Shown here one piece after another: positions 1 to 10,345 of a stretch of DNA of 64,000 bases. The notes beneath the pieces are model-generated. The model had not been told where the DNA came from, made no database searches, and saw only the letters and a list, made by a program, of their open reading frames with translations. A program made the position numbers and the translations under genes. Each line of letters starts with the position of its first letter. The stretch's first letter is position 1. The stretch comes from Effrenium voratum (Eukaryota; Sar; Dinophyceae; Suessiales; Symbiodiniaceae), in assembly GCA_963377175.1 (NCBI GenBank), contig CAUJNA010003002.1, positions 679,597 to 743,596 of the forward strand. Reading direction: 5' to 3'.

Positions 1-422
1 AGGTCCCCGTGTGCGAGCGCAAGGTGCTGATGATGATGATTGTGATGATGATGATTAGATGACTTCATCGTGTCGCTACACACCGCGGTGTTGACGGTTG
101 TGCCTTGCCGATGGCAAGTCAGCAAGGTGACAGGGAACGATATGGAGACAGGATACTAAACCAAACTTTGGGTCATCTTTGTGGGGCTTCACAAGTCGCT
201 TGTGGAACAAGGGTGTCTTCCTTGCTGTTTGTCGTCACGTTCAGTATCTTCCTGGAACGTGGGGGCTTGACACTTCCCAATCTGACACGTTCGAATTTTG
301 CCAATCCAAAGGCCGCACCCATGCATCTTACATAGCCTTGGCCAACATACGCAAGGTAAGTCATGGCACGGGTAGGTTTAACGTGGCAAGTGCGCTCCGG
401 CTGCAGATTGATCCGAGCTTAG

Positions 423-498
423 GGCCGAGAGCTTCACGCGGAAGCTGCAGTCGCGGCCACTGGAGCTGACGTTTGTCCGGGCACTGGACTTTGGCAAG
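423..498 (+). CDS. Exon: C-terminal half of a PDZ-like domain
   Basis: About 25 codons are open after the acceptor CTTAG|G, reading AESFTRKLQSRPLELTF and then VRALDFGK, and ending at AAG|GTGCGG. The pattern 'hydrophobic-x-x-x-L-x-x-RPL-x-L-x-F' is the last helix and strand of PDZ domains (peptide-binding scaffolds), and similar text recurs at 27.4 and 44.8 kb. The matching N-terminal half was not found upstream, so it lies outside the window or in an exon I missed. The frame stays open past the donor to 738, so the 3' boundary is not certain. The antisense frame is also open here and is treated as a shadow. Confidence 0.45.
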
Positions 499-769
499 GT
501 GCGGGGCCGGGCGCCGGGCGGCGGCAGCAGTTCCGCCCCCAAGCTCAGCGCATGCTCCCCCCAAACTCAGCAAAAGGATTTGGTTCAGAGGTCTCGGTGT
601 TTTGGATGCTCCGTTCTGGAAGGCACGAGGGATGGAGTTGTCAACCCGGGCCTCAGGAGGTTCCGTGCTGAAAGGTTTTGCCGGAGCCTCGTGGGAATAT
701 ATGCCACAGGAGAATTTCAACTTTGGACGGAGCTTTAACGGGGCCCTGTAGTTTCGGAAGCAGATATAT

Positions 770-892
770 GGCTGTGGTTGTCAAAACCAATAAAATATCA
801 TTTTGGGGTAGGTGAATTCACCACCCATTTTAGAACCTATTTGAGTGGGGATTGGGATGTTCACTGGGGGTACGGGATTTTGACCCATGGCC
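770..892 (+). mobile_element. TIR element family A, copy 1 (non-autonomous MITE/introner-like)
   Basis: Starts GGCTGTGGTTGTCAAAACC and ends GTTTTGACCCATGGCC-like sequence, giving inverted termini of about 18 bp. It is flanked on both sides by ATAT (766-769 and 893-896), a 4-bp target duplication. The interior carries the family hallmarks 'CATTTTGGGGTAGGTG', 'CACCACCCATTTTAG' and 'TGTTCACTGGGGGTACGGG'. There is no coding capacity. Confidence 0.8.
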
Positions 893-2340
893 ATATGAGC
901 GCCCGCTTTTATTTGCGCACATCCAGACTAGTAAGGGACTGGAAACAGTTTTCTGGACAAAACGCACGTGCCTATGGGAACGAAATAGGGAGGAGCCCAA
1001 AAACGAGATAGGGAAACAGTTGTATGACATGGTGGTATAGAAATTGAGGACAGCGTTAAAAACGAGATCAGGAAGTCGGCCTAGTACTAAAAATGAATGA
1101 ACGAGATAGGGAGGATCCCAGCAAACTGTTTCCATTAGCGGAAGCAACAAATAAAGGCCGCCGCTCATATAGTGACCATTGGGGGCTCTATGCCGGCATG
1201 TCCTTCCCATGCAAGGGGTTCTTCTGAGGCCATACATCATTCTGATTGGAGCCACGCGCCAGTGACGCGATATTGCGAATGGGCTTTCTTAAAGGGTCTA
1301 TTCTGACATCCAGCCTACCCGCGGGGGTTACAATCACAAGGCCTATGTTGGCTTCAGATCCCCGCAGAAGCTGTTTTCCTCAACCGCATTCCTGGGTTGG
1401 AACCTGTTGCTTTGTTTGTGCAGTGACACTGGGGCATATGAGATTCAAACTCCAGAGTCAGCTTACCACCTATGTATGGCCTGACCTGTGGTCAGGAACT
1501 TGCAGAGCAGGCCGGGCTGTCGGACAGATTCTACACTTTTGGCGTGTGTCAACTGCGAAGGTGTCTGAGACATGTTTGCAAGTGGATTGTTGTCCAGCCA
1601 ATTTGGGAATCTTGTATTTCAACTCCAACTCCGATTATTTGCTTGCAAGCAACGTTCTGCGTGTCCAAGTGTAATTTGTTGTGTGGTAGGGATGTCAATT
1701 GTCTGGGCTGTTTTTGGATGACCATTTGATTGAGGAATGTAACAAAGGACAGAAGCAAGGATACACCCCCCAGAAGTTTACATTCAATCCCGACAAGCAT
1801 CCATCTATGGCTGTTGCAGGCCCTCATGTTCAGCAGTGCTGCCATGAAATGAATGTCGGGAAGCACTGTGGATGACATTGAAATCGCCAGATGCAACGAT
1901 GCAGCTCCCTCACGAGCTGCTTTTGTTGCCATGTTGCCAAGCTCCCATCGTTTGGCATGTCTTGTGAGGTCACAATAAATGGTGACAATTTGCAATGGTG
2001 AGGATGATGGAGATTTTACTAAAACTCCAAAAGCAGAATTAAGAATCGGATCCCCTAGCAAAGGACCTTCATCAAGGTGAGCTCGTTATACCCCAGAATC
2101 TGTGAGCTCGCAGGCAGATGGATTCTTTGTGTATGAGAAGTGGCAGAAACACGTCGAAGGATCGCCAAGTGCCGTCTTCTTGGCCTCCGCGGCATTGGGT
2201 TCCGCTTCTGAAACCAATCTCCATAGGCATCCTTTTTAGGTTATTCTGGCTAGAAACAGATGGCGCTGGAAGCCTTAGGCTGGTTTTATTCCATTGACCA
2301 GGGCCATCTATGTTCCCCCCCCAAAAAAAACACACACCTC
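893..2340. other. Non-coding stretch, nothing supported
   Basis: Mixed-composition sequence with only short open frames that lack convincing splice sites or protein-like composition. I see no RNA gene, tandem array or TIR element. Probably intron or intergenic DNA. Confidence 0.4.
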
Positions 2341-2344
2341 TGCC

Positions 2345-2430
2345 AAGAGCTCGCGAGGCCGGCCTGGGACGAGTCTACACGGTCATCGCCACGCGGGGCG
2401 CTGAGTTAAACCCATCCCAGAAAGGCGTGC
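2345..2430 (+). CDS. Possible exon, unknown protein
   Basis: A GC-richer patch reads AREAGLGRVYTVIATRGAEL in frame, following a T/C/A-rich stretch with 'GCCAAGAG' as a possible acceptor. Composition is protein-like and the frame stays open to 2561, but no domain is recognised and both ends are uncertain. It could be chance. Confidence 0.28.
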
Positions 2431-3157
2431 CATGTTGGTATCACAGAACCCAGAGGCTCCAATTCGATTGGAAAAGGGGCCTAGGGCCTTCAAACAACCT
2501 GGTTTTGAGACCCCAAACCACCTCCGGGGTGTCTAATGGAGGGGTTGGGTCTTCCCATTGAAAGCCCCAGGAGCCTCTGCGAAGTGAGATTCTACCGTTT
2601 GGCACTCTTGATCGCCGCAATCCCGTGTTTGCCCCAACTGCAGTTGCAGGCACAGCCTGAGGCATTCTGTCTAAGCGTAAATCTTGTTACTTGGGACTTT
2701 CACTTTTAGGGGTGACAAAGGTGGATTCTCCGTATTGGACCCACAAACAGTTATTCATTTTTTGAAAGCTACATCCACTCTTGGGTCCAAAAGTATCTGC
2801 CCAAAGGAAGCAAACACCTCAAGGCACCGGAGATGAGTGTAAGGGAAGCCTAGGCACCCCCTTCCAACAACCAAGCCTCTTGCAACAGTACCCCTTTGAT
2901 CAGATGTTCTTAGGTGGGTCTACAGTCTTTGAAGACAGGCGTCAGTAGTTGTTGTTCTCACCACATTTCCCTGTGTCCCATGTTGGGACCCTGGGGACAG
3001 GCGTCGAAGGGGGGCCCACTTGGGGACCATACTTTTGGATTTGACCCAAAAAATGTACCAACTGCGCCGGGCGAATTGCCAGCCTGTTTACAGCATTTGG
3101 GCAAGCGTCTTGATTCTGAGATGCTCATGGGGGTTCACGTGACGGGAGACTGAGGGC

Positions 3158-3413
3158 CCGGGGTTTGGGGTGGGGTTTGGGGTGGGGTGGGGTGGGGTGG
3201 GGTGGGGTTTGGGGTGGGGTGGGGTGGGGTGGGGTGGGGGGGTGGGGTGGGGTGGGGTGGGGTGGGGTGGGGTGGGGTGGGGTGGGGTGGGGTGGGGTGG
3301 GGTGGGGTGGGGTGGGGTGGGGTGGGGTGGGGTGGGGTGGGGTGGGGTGGGGTGGGGTGGGGTGGGGTGGGGTGGGGTGGGGTGGGGTAGGGTGGGGTAG
3401 GGTGGGGTGGGGA
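3158..3413 (+). repeat. G-rich 5-bp microsatellite (GGGGT)n
   Basis: About 250 bp of GGGGT units with a few GGGTTT interruptions near the left end and TAGGG variants at the right. The G-strand is + and every unit has a run of four G, so G-quadruplex formation is expected. Open frames on both strands here (Gly-Trp-Val or Pro-His-Thr repeats) are repeat artefacts. Confidence 0.95.
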
Positions 3414-3950
3414 GGGTGAGTGCAACTGGTGGGCTTCAGGACTCAGGACAGCAACCAGAACAAGAAAACCACCGGCATGTGCTAAGGGTTCTGAGTCCTG
3501 TCTACCAAGCAGGCCTCGCCCACTTTGCCATGGGGTTCGTCCGGGGTGCCATGTTTGCCGGGCTTTGCCTGACTTGCTGCTTGCTTGCATATCCCCATCA
3601 AACATCGAGACAAGCTGTCGCATAGGACAACTACAACGCCCAGCACAACCCAGCTGGACCCCAAATTGCACCAACATCAGAATCGAGTCAGGCAACCCTG
3701 CCGTTACTTGCAGCAATCCCCACCATATGAGCCTCCAAAACCCTCAATATTCGCGCCTCCATGCTGAGTGATTGCTCAATGGATTCACCTCCCATGATTG
3801 TTAGGCCCCCCCCCCAACAGGGGACCAGCCAAGAAGGGAACCCGATTAGACCCTATTAGTCGCTATTCGCCCTTATTGGGATCGGGGGGCCCTTGACAAC
3901 CATAGGGCCCACTCTGTTGAGACGCATACTACAGGCATCTACGTAGACAT

Positions 3951-4064
3951 GGCCATGGGTCAACACCCGTACCCCCAGTGAACATCCCAATCCCCACTAA
4001 AATAGATTAAAATGGGTGGTGCACCTACCCCAAAATGGGATCCCATTGGTTTTGACCCACACCC
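3951..4064 (-). mobile_element. TIR element family A, copy 2 (reverse orientation)
   Basis: Reads GGCCATGGGTCAACACCCG at the left and TTTTGACCCACACCC at the right, with the family interior in reverse complement. It is flanked by ACAT on both sides (3947-3950 and 4065-4068). A possible short coding stretch follows directly (about 4078-4155, starting RLRVSLRKEGCDDHGRA), but its splice sites are weak and it is not annotated separately. Confidence 0.8.
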
Positions 4065-4216
4065 ACATCCACTCCCATCCGCTTGCGCGTGAGCCTTCGC
4101 AAGGAAGGATGTGACGACCATGGGCGTGCGGCCCAACCGCGAGCCGCCGCAAACAGATGTGCAGGTGCGGGAATCGGAGGAAGCGGTACCCACTCGTGTT
4201 GACCCCAAAATAAGCG

Positions 4217-4310
4217 CAACCCCAGTTTATGAGTCGGGGGTGTCCCTGGGTTAAGTTGGGAACCATCACTTTGGGAGGGGAACACTCACCTTATTAATAA
4301 GCTGGGGTTG
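4217..4310. mobile_element. Short TIR element, family E (single copy seen)
   Basis: Begins CAACCCCAGTTTATGAG and ends ATAAGCTGGGGTTG, which are near-perfect inverted repeats of 14 bp with one mismatch. The roughly 94-bp length fits the other short TIR elements in the window, but no clear target duplication is visible, so it may be a decayed copy. Confidence 0.5.
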
Positions 4311-4531
4311 AGTATTTGGACATTGCTCAAGCGGTACCTTCCCCATTCTTTCCAGGGATCCTTGTTTCTAGGAAACCTCCCGAACCCAGGATAAGCCGGT
4401 GATCGAAAACAACGATGGTTGAAAAAAAGGAACCAACCCCTGCCTGTGTTGTCCATGTTGGACCAATCTCAACTCTTCACGGTGTGATGGCCCTCTATCC
4501 CTTCTCCCCTTCTTTGTGTTTCTACATTGAG

Positions 4532-4642
4532 GGAGGCTGCCTTGATGCATTTGCCATTACTCTGGATCTTTCGCCGTTCCTGAGCCACGCAGCGCGCCTC
4601 AACAGGGTTGGCACCCTGAGAGCGGCAGCCTGGGTCTGCAAA
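4532..4642 (+). CDS. Probable exon, unknown protein
   Basis: A 111-nt, phase 0-0 reading frame after a good pyrimidine tract ending ATTGAG|GGA, running to TGCAAA|GTAGGG. It reads CLDAFAITLDLSPFLSHAAR and then LNRVGTLRAAAWVCK, with balanced composition and an amphipathic Ala/Leu helix. No family is recognised. It lies about 450 bp before the PDZ-like exon at 5088 and could belong to the same gene; both are phase-compatible only through a further exon. Confidence 0.4.
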
Positions 4643-5087
4643 GTAGGGAAGGGCGGAGTTCCCTAGAAGAGCTCGTTTTGCAGTTGTGGATAACCCAACG
4701 AATCTGCTTGCTTTGTAGAATTTAGCTGTCTAGCAATCTGTTCAGAATGCCTGTGCTTTGCGCAAGAAGTTTCAACATGTGCAATGGATGTGATGCCTAA
4801 CTGGCAAATCAACGTTGTGGATCCTTATCTGTAATACGCACACACAAACAAACATGCACCACTTTGAGGTTCCTTGTTGTTCGGCTTCTGACCTTCAATA
4901 GAATCTGGATGTTGCATTTCTTTTCACTTGTCTCTTGGACACACTCCCGTTCCAACCCGAAGAAAGCACAAGGTTTTCCCTTTCAACCCTCCCGCCCAAC
5001 ACCCCCAACACCCCTCCAAGCCCCCCCAAACCTCCCCAGACCCAGACCCCCGCAACCCCAACCCCCCCAACCCCCCCCCCCCCCCAG

Positions 5088-5241
5088 ACCGCGTGTTTCT
5101 GAGATCCTGGCGGTGAAGACAAAGAGTTGGGCCGAGCAGCAGGGCATCCAGTCAGCGGACCATTTGCTGATGGCGCCTTGCCCCACGAAACGCGGGCACG
5201 AAGCTTTTGAGTTCGAGACCGGTCCGCACGTTTTGGTTTGA
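5088..5241 (+). CDS. Exon: N-terminal half of a PDZ-like domain
   Basis: It follows a long C-rich tract ending CCCCCAG|. It reads EILAVKTKSWAEQQGIQS and then ADHLLMA, matching the PDZ pattern 'V-x-x-V-x-x-x-S-W-A-x-x-x-G-I-x-x-x-D-x-L-L' seen again at 20.2 and 25.9 kb. The frame remains open to a TGA at 5239-5241, so it is either a terminal exon or ends at the GC donor ATG|GCGCC (5173). In PDZ proteins this half carries the strand leading to the peptide-binding groove. The C-half partner was not located downstream. Confidence 0.5.
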
Positions 5242-5876
5242 GCCCTTTGGTCTGATCTTTCCTTGGTTCCTGTTTGGGCCTTTTGGAATGAAGTGTCAGG
5301 GGTGAAAACAGGTTGGGGGGAATGTTGGAACGAGTGTGTATGGTTCGAGAAGACCTTCACGGTTGGTTTTTTGGGCCTTTTGGAATGACATGTGTCCTCT
5401 TTGGCGTGTTTTCTACGGGAGAAACAAACACATGCCTGGTTTACGTTTGGTTTCCTCTTAAAACCAGCCAAAAAGGACACCCTCGAAAACAAGACAAGCC
5501 CAATTGGTCAGCGATTTCTGAAGAGCCGTCATGGGAATTGCGTAAATGTGGAGGCTTGCCCGAGTTAGGTAGGCTGACGATAGGAGTTGGGCGTCCTACA
5601 AATCGATGAGAAATGGGTCCTGTCTGATCATAACTCTGTGTTGCAAATAGGCAGAATCGATTCTTTCCGGAATCAGAATTTCCTGCTTTCACAGATGCCT
5701 GGGCTGACCTCGGCAAGGTAGAATTGTGATGCTGAGGGGCGTGGTTCAGGGCGGGTTATGCTTATTGTGGATTGCAAAGCCCATGCCGATCGGCAGCAGT
5801 TGGGAGTGGTTGAGTATTAAACTCCGGTTCCAACCATCGACATGCTTGGGTCACCTTTCAGCTAATATTCCTGAAC

Positions 5877-6092
5877 ATGGCGATTGCTTCAAAGGACATG
5901 CCGCACGAGACCTCGTTCCCCGAATGCTCATGGCTTGAGATCAACCACAAGCGCACCACCACGCTGGCGCGGGATGAAGCTCGGTGGGGGGAAAAGCGCC
6001 TTCATGGCGATGGACGTCGAAGGCTTGCTAGTGTCACCTGCATGTGTGCCACTTCTGGTCGCAGTGCCCGAAGAGCATTCGATGCTTGCTGA
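5877..6092 (+). CDS. Possible small ORF or exon, 71 codons
   Basis: Opens with ATG and reads DMPHETSFPECSWLEINHKR and then TTTLARDEARWGEKRLHGDG, with charged, protein-like composition, and stops at TGA. An internal AG|GACATG could instead be the acceptor of an exon. A second forward frame is also open over the same bases (GGGKSAFMAMDVEGLL), so the coding frame is not settled. No family recognised. Confidence 0.35.
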   Translation: MAIASKDMPHETSFPECSWLEINHKRTTTLARDEARWGEKRLHGDGRRRLASVTCMCATSGRSARRAFDAC

Positions 6093-6648
6093 GGCCGTTG
6101 GCATGTTGGAGGCATGACCCGGTTGGAACAAGTTGTGCTTTGGTCATGTTTGTTTTTGACCTTGGGAACCCTGTCACTAAAATTTGACAAATTGGCTACT
6201 CAGAGAGTCAGGCCGCAGAAATGAGTTTGGGCTTTAGTTGCAGTTGGCAGAGCACAGCCCAAAAACCCGGGAGTGACGAAGTTTACGTGCCATCCAATGA
6301 AAGCAGTGCCCAACTTTGCCGGGCGATCCCGTTTAAGTGCCGCCAAGATTGTGACAAATGCCGACAAATGGAAGACTCTGCACCCTTAAGGGGAAACTAT
6401 GCTCCAGGATGTTTCTTCAATTTCCTTCTTTGATTTACCAGTGGCAGGACTAAATGGTTTGCACTTCAGATCCGAGTCAACCGCCCAAAACGCGCAGTTG
6501 AGGACCTTGGATGGAGAAGGCTTTGCCTGGGAATCATGTCTCTCCGTGGGCGAATCCTCCGCCACCGATTTTTTGGGGTAAAACAAGTGAAGGTCCTTTG
6601 CGTGAAGATCCGTTCTATTCGGACTTGTTTTTCCAGTTTTTCTTATGT

Positions 6649-6763
6649 GGGTGTGGGTCAAAACCAATGGGATCCCATTTTGGGGTAAGTGCACCACCCA
6701 TGTTAGTCTATTTGAGTGGGGATTGAGATGTTCACTGGGGGTGCGGGCTTTTGACCCATGGCC
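6649..6763 (+). mobile_element. TIR element family A, copy 3
   Basis: Starts GGGTGTGGGTCAAAACC and ends TTTTGACCCATGGCC. ATGT is duplicated at 6645-6648 and 6764-6767. The interior is the standard family A text. Confidence 0.85.
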
Positions 6764-7045
6764 ATGTAAACAACTGAAGGATGATTTTCACACTTGACCC
6801 GGTGTGAGTACCTACCTGTATACCGTATACCGTCTGCCTTTTGTCAAAAAGATTTGCGAAGTGAGCCAAGGAGTACCACCGGCTCATGTCCTCTGTACGG
6901 CCATTGCACTTCACACTGGCCCCAAGTGTCTTGGCCGTGGATTTTTGGGGGGAGCGCAGGCGTTGCCTCCGGGTAGAGAGACAACTTAACTATCTTAGGT
7001 ATCTCGGGGAAATCAAAGAAGCCTTGGACCAATGGTCAGTTTGAC

Positions 7046-7237
7046 ATGAATACGTTTTTTGGCGACTTCTGGAGGTTCAGCCGGAGGTTTAGGGCGGTGA
7101 GTCACAGATATAAAGAGATTCACCCGGCGAGTTGGCTGCATAGATGGGTTGACATCTTACAGCATGCAATCTGGATCAAGAGGCCGCATCAAAAGACTAG
7201 ATATGTTGCCTTCAGCATGTTGCCTTCAGCATGTTGA
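7046..7237 (+). CDS. Possible small ORF or 5' exon, 63 codons
   Basis: An ATG-initiated frame reading DFWRFSRRFRAVSHRYKEIH and then PASWLHRWVDILQHAIW, basic and aromatic-rich. It lies about 180 bp before the acceptor of the well-supported exon at 7413 and could be an upstream exon of that gene, although no strong donor was identified. No motif recognised. Confidence 0.3.
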   Translation: MNTFFGDFWRFSRRFRAVSHRYKEIHPASWLHRWVDILQHAIWIKRPHQKTRYVAFSMLPSAC

Positions 7238-7412
7238 CTGGAGCTTAGTTAGAGTCGAAACTAGGTCTCTTCCCAAAACCCATGGCCATCCAAACTGTTG
7301 ACGCAGAACCATCACGTGTTTTGAGCTGCTTGCCTCATTCGCCTCCGGAGACCAATTCTGCACAGTGCCCGGGTTGCCGGCCTTTTGTGTGCCAGCGTAG
7401 GGTTGGATACAG

Positions 7413-7852
7413 GCTGTTTTGGCTCGAGCAGAGCAATATGCCAAAGATATGGGGGACTACTTCTTGGATGTTGTGCTGCAAAAGAGCGAGTCCGGGCTCT
7501 TCAAGGAGCTTTACAGGCTCTATCCCTTAGCAGAAGTGGAGGACTACTTCAAGATGGGACGTTGGCAAAACGACCTCATGAAGATGGACATCCAGGCGTT
7601 CATGGCTCATTTGGAGGAGGCGGGCGCACCAGAGCCTCCCCCTTTGGAGGAGGTCAAGTTTCCCCCGTTACCGCCGGACACTGTGGCCCTACCCACTGCG
7701 CCCACCGTGCAGCCCAGGGCCACCACCGCGCCCGCGAAAACCGCCGCCGCGCCCGCGCCCGCGGCGACGGCGGCGACGTCGGTTCCGCCGGTGAACCTGC
7801 CAGTACTGCCGCCCGCAGAGTTGCAACAGCTGCTGAACCGCGGCCATGCTTG
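7413..7852 (+). CDS. Exon n-1 of a proline-rich protein gene
   Basis: Acceptor GGATACAG|GC opens a 440-nt frame beginning AVLARAEQYAKDMGDYFLD. The N-terminal part is an acidic/aromatic helical region (FKELYRLYPLAEVEDYF). The rest is a Pro/Ala/Thr-rich linker (TTAPAKTAAAPAPAAT). It ends CATGCTTG|GCAAGT, a GC donor, in phase 2. Joining to 8270 restores Trp (TG|G) and continues the frame exactly. No known domain is recognised and the true start codon lies upstream. This is the best-supported gene in the window. Confidence 0.75.
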
Positions 7853-8269
7853 GCAAGTGTCTTTTGTTTCTTTTTGTTTGGCGTGCGCGCCTTTTTTTGG
7901 CAGCAAGAATGGTGCATCCCACCAATGTAGCGTTTCAGGGTTTCCACAGCTCGAACTCAGATGTGTTACTTTCCATTCCAACAACGAAGTGGATCTTCAA
8001 TTTACAGGACGAAGCTAGGTTTTTGTCATGGCCTGCGAGCAAATATGCTACGCTTCAAGCACCTATTCCGATCCCTCCTGGAAGCCTTCATGCTTCGAGG
8101 AAACTCATAACATGTTGAATAGGAGAGTCAGGAAGATGATAAAGTCGGTTCGCCTTCAAATGGCGCAACTGCCATTCACAAGGGTCAGGCCCTGTTGCAA
8201 CTGTGGGGGGAAACTGGGATCCACCAATCCGCCTGTGAGTAGTTTGCTTTTTTTTTGTGTTTTGCTCAG
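7853..8269 (+). other. GC-AG intron
   Basis: The donor is G|GCAAGTGTC and the acceptor is TTTTGCTCAG|G, preceded by a 10-T tract. Both flanking exons are long and in phase (2/2), so this is the clearest intron in the window. GC donors and a G after the acceptor are characteristic of dinoflagellate introns. Confidence 0.7.
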
Positions 8270-8849
8270 GCAGTTTGTGAACGAGCAGAAGCTGAACCTG
8301 ACCAAGGCGAAGATGCTTTTGGCTCCGCTTCCAGCGAGCTTGCGTCAGGTGGTGATGAAGGACTTCGTGCCAGGAGAGGGCGACCCCTACCAGCATTTGG
8401 AGCGCTGCATCCAGGAGAAGCGAGGCTCGGAAGCGAATGGCGAGGCGACGCCAAAGCTTCCTGTCCCGCCGGTGGCTACACCTCAGAAGGTCGGCCCTCT
8501 GGCGCCGGCCGTGAAGCTGCCAGTGGGAGTCTCGCCCAAGGTTGTGCCCGTGCCGCCCAAAGGGGCAACTGTGCCGGTGCCCAAAGGCGTGACTGTGCCG
8601 GTGCCGCAGGGGCCCCACACTGTGCCCGTGCCAGCCAAAGGGGTGCCAGCTAGGCCCCAGGTCGCACCTCATCGGCCACAGATGGTGCCCGCGCCGAAGC
8701 CCTGCACAGTCACGCCCAAGAGCATGCCGCAAGTCCTGGGAGGTCCCAAGCGCCCCGCGTGGCAGGCGCCCTGGCCGAGCCAGCCGGAAGCGAAGCGACC
8801 ACGCCTGAGGCCTCCGGTACCTGTGATGCCCGGGCCCGTCTGGTGGTGA
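8270..8849 (+). CDS. Terminal exon of the proline-rich protein gene
   Basis: Continues the frame of 7413-7852 (QFVNEQKLNLTKAKMLLAPL). A helical segment ends in LERCIQEKRGSEANGEA, followed by a long Pro/Val/Lys-rich tail of loose repeats (VPVPKGVTVPVPQG). A basic patch KRPRLRPP could act as a nuclear localisation signal. It stops with TGA at 8847-8849. The tail has low sequence complexity and high GC. It could be a nuclear or RNA-associated protein, but the sequence gives no domain to support that. Confidence 0.75.
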
Positions 8850-9299
8850 TGCCTGGGATAGAGTCGGAAAAAGTGCAAGGCAGATGGCTGACATGGATGA
8901 TAGGCTTTGGGTTCTCTTCCAAATCGGCCCGGTCTTTTTTTTGAAGTTTGCACATCGGCTTTCATAGTTGGCAGCACGATTGTCCTGGTCAAAAGTATGA
9001 CTTTGAAGATCATGTCAAATTTGGGCTGCGACAAGCATGCTCGCCTTCCGCGGACGCGTTTCCGAACTGGTGACGAGGTCACTACGTGACCGTTCCAACT
9101 CAGCCATATCTCGGAGTTTTGGGCACTTTTGGATTGGGGGGTGCGGAATGACCTCTAGTGGCCATAGTAGTCAAGGCCAACCCCAGAGATACAGCAAATC
9201 TAATTGCAAGTCTATTTCAGGCAAACGAGAAATCCGCACCCTTGCACTGGTTCCACTCAGGCCTTCTATCGTAAGGGTGTTGGGTAATGTGAGTCATGT

Positions 9300-9414
9300 G
9301 AGTCACAACAAAAAACACGGGTAGATGAAGGTTCGGGATAGTCCCAAGCATGGGTGCCTTCGCGGCCTGCCGAAGCAATTCTTGAAGCCGATCGGTTTGG
9401 ATCATGGGTTCCTC
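9300..9414 (+). mobile_element. TIR element family F, copy 1 (decayed)
   Basis: The left end GAGTCACAACAAAAAACACGG, followed by GGTAGATGAAGGTT, matches the family F copies at 43.6 and 55.6 kb. The right end is degenerate (GGTTTGGATCATGGGTTCCTC). ATGT flanks both sides (9296-9299 and 9415-9418). A family A element begins only 20 bp further on. Confidence 0.55.
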
Positions 9415-9434
9415 ATGTGGGGGTTTCTCAAAAT

Positions 9435-9538
9435 GGCCATGGGTCACACAACCTATGGCGAGCCATTTTGGGGTGGAACACCCATGTACCACCTTTTTTG
9501 ATGTTTACCAGAGGTGTCCTGGGTTTTGACCCACAGCC
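9435..9538 (+). mobile_element. TIR element family A, copy 4 (divergent interior)
   Basis: Begins GGCCATGGGTCACACAACC and ends GGTTTTGACCCACAGCC. AAAT is duplicated at 9431-9434 and 9539-9542. The interior retains CATTTTGGGGTGG and CCATGTACCACC but is otherwise divergent from the other copies. Confidence 0.75.
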
Positions 9539-9844
9539 AAATAGGACTCGGATCCCACTTTTTTTGGAAGACCAAAACCGGGACACCAAAAGGAAAATTC
9601 GGAGGACTTGGCCTTCCCAGTTCTCAGAAGCTCAGGGCTTCCAAGGGGCTCTTCTGGCTCTCTGGCTCTCTGAATGGTTTCCGGCGGTTGCCTTGAGATT
9701 GACGAACCAATTTGTTTTGGTGTAAAGAACCAAATTGGTGTCTAAAAAAGGCATCCACCAGCTCCTTGCTCTTACACCACCTTTCAAAAGGCAGCAGCCG
9801 GCCCTTTAAGTTCCATAGTCAACTTGTGATTCTCCGGAAACGAG

Positions 9845-9905
9845 GCAGCGAGTCCGAGAAGCGGGAGGTGGCCGCCACGCGTTTGCAGCTCCTCTACCGT
9901 ATGAG
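9845..9905 (+). CDS. Probable exon, basic coiled-coil-like protein
   Basis: GAAACGAG|GC opens a frame reading GSESEKREVAATRLQLLYRM, ending ATGAG|GTCAGC in phase 2. The next candidate exon (10277) starts with a single G, so joining gives Arg (AG|G) and keeps the frame. Composition is Glu/Lys/Arg-rich and helical. No named family. Confidence 0.42.
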
Positions 9906-10276
9906 GTCAGCCGCCGGGGCGATGCGCGATGCGGGCAGGTCAGAATCTGGGGCATTGAAACGCCTCACTCTTGTCAGGTCTGGCTGGTTGGAGGCAACAT
10001 GCACAGCTTTTGGGCAAGGAAATGCAACGGGTGTGGTTTGTTAAGTTTGCATGGGTAGGGCAGTGTGCAGGTAATAGGCTTTTCAAACTCCTAGCCTTAT
10101 CCAACGACCGGTTGTCCAAATGTCGCGTTGCCCTACACAGGCTGAATATGTTCTTACTGATCCCAAACCCCTCATGTACCAGAGCCAGCAACCTCTTAAG
10201 CAAGCACCGCCCATGCGCGCCTTTGAGCTTCATAGTCTCACAGCTTCCCCGCGATGAAGTCTTGATAGCCCTGCAG

Positions 10277-10345
10277 GAAAGCTCGGAAGGCCATGAAAGA
10301 GAAGAAGGCCGAGCGGGAAGGCGCCGCGGTTGCTCGGCTCTCTGG
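10277..10345 (+). CDS. Probable exon, basic coiled-coil-like protein (continuation)
   Basis: Acceptor AGCCCTGCAG|G is followed by KARKAMKEKKAEREGAAVAR and then LSG. The donor CTGG|GTTTGT is in phase 2. It is phase-compatible with 9845-9905. The charged, heptad-like composition suggests a coiled coil. Confidence 0.42.

Noticed and set aside
9455..9480. AGCCATTTTGG resembling the dinoflagellate spliced-leader core
   Set aside because: Also seen near 10420, 27765 and 39050; the match covers only about 11 bases and is inside TIR elements or ordinary sequence, so it is not evidence for SL genes or SL-marked retrocopies.
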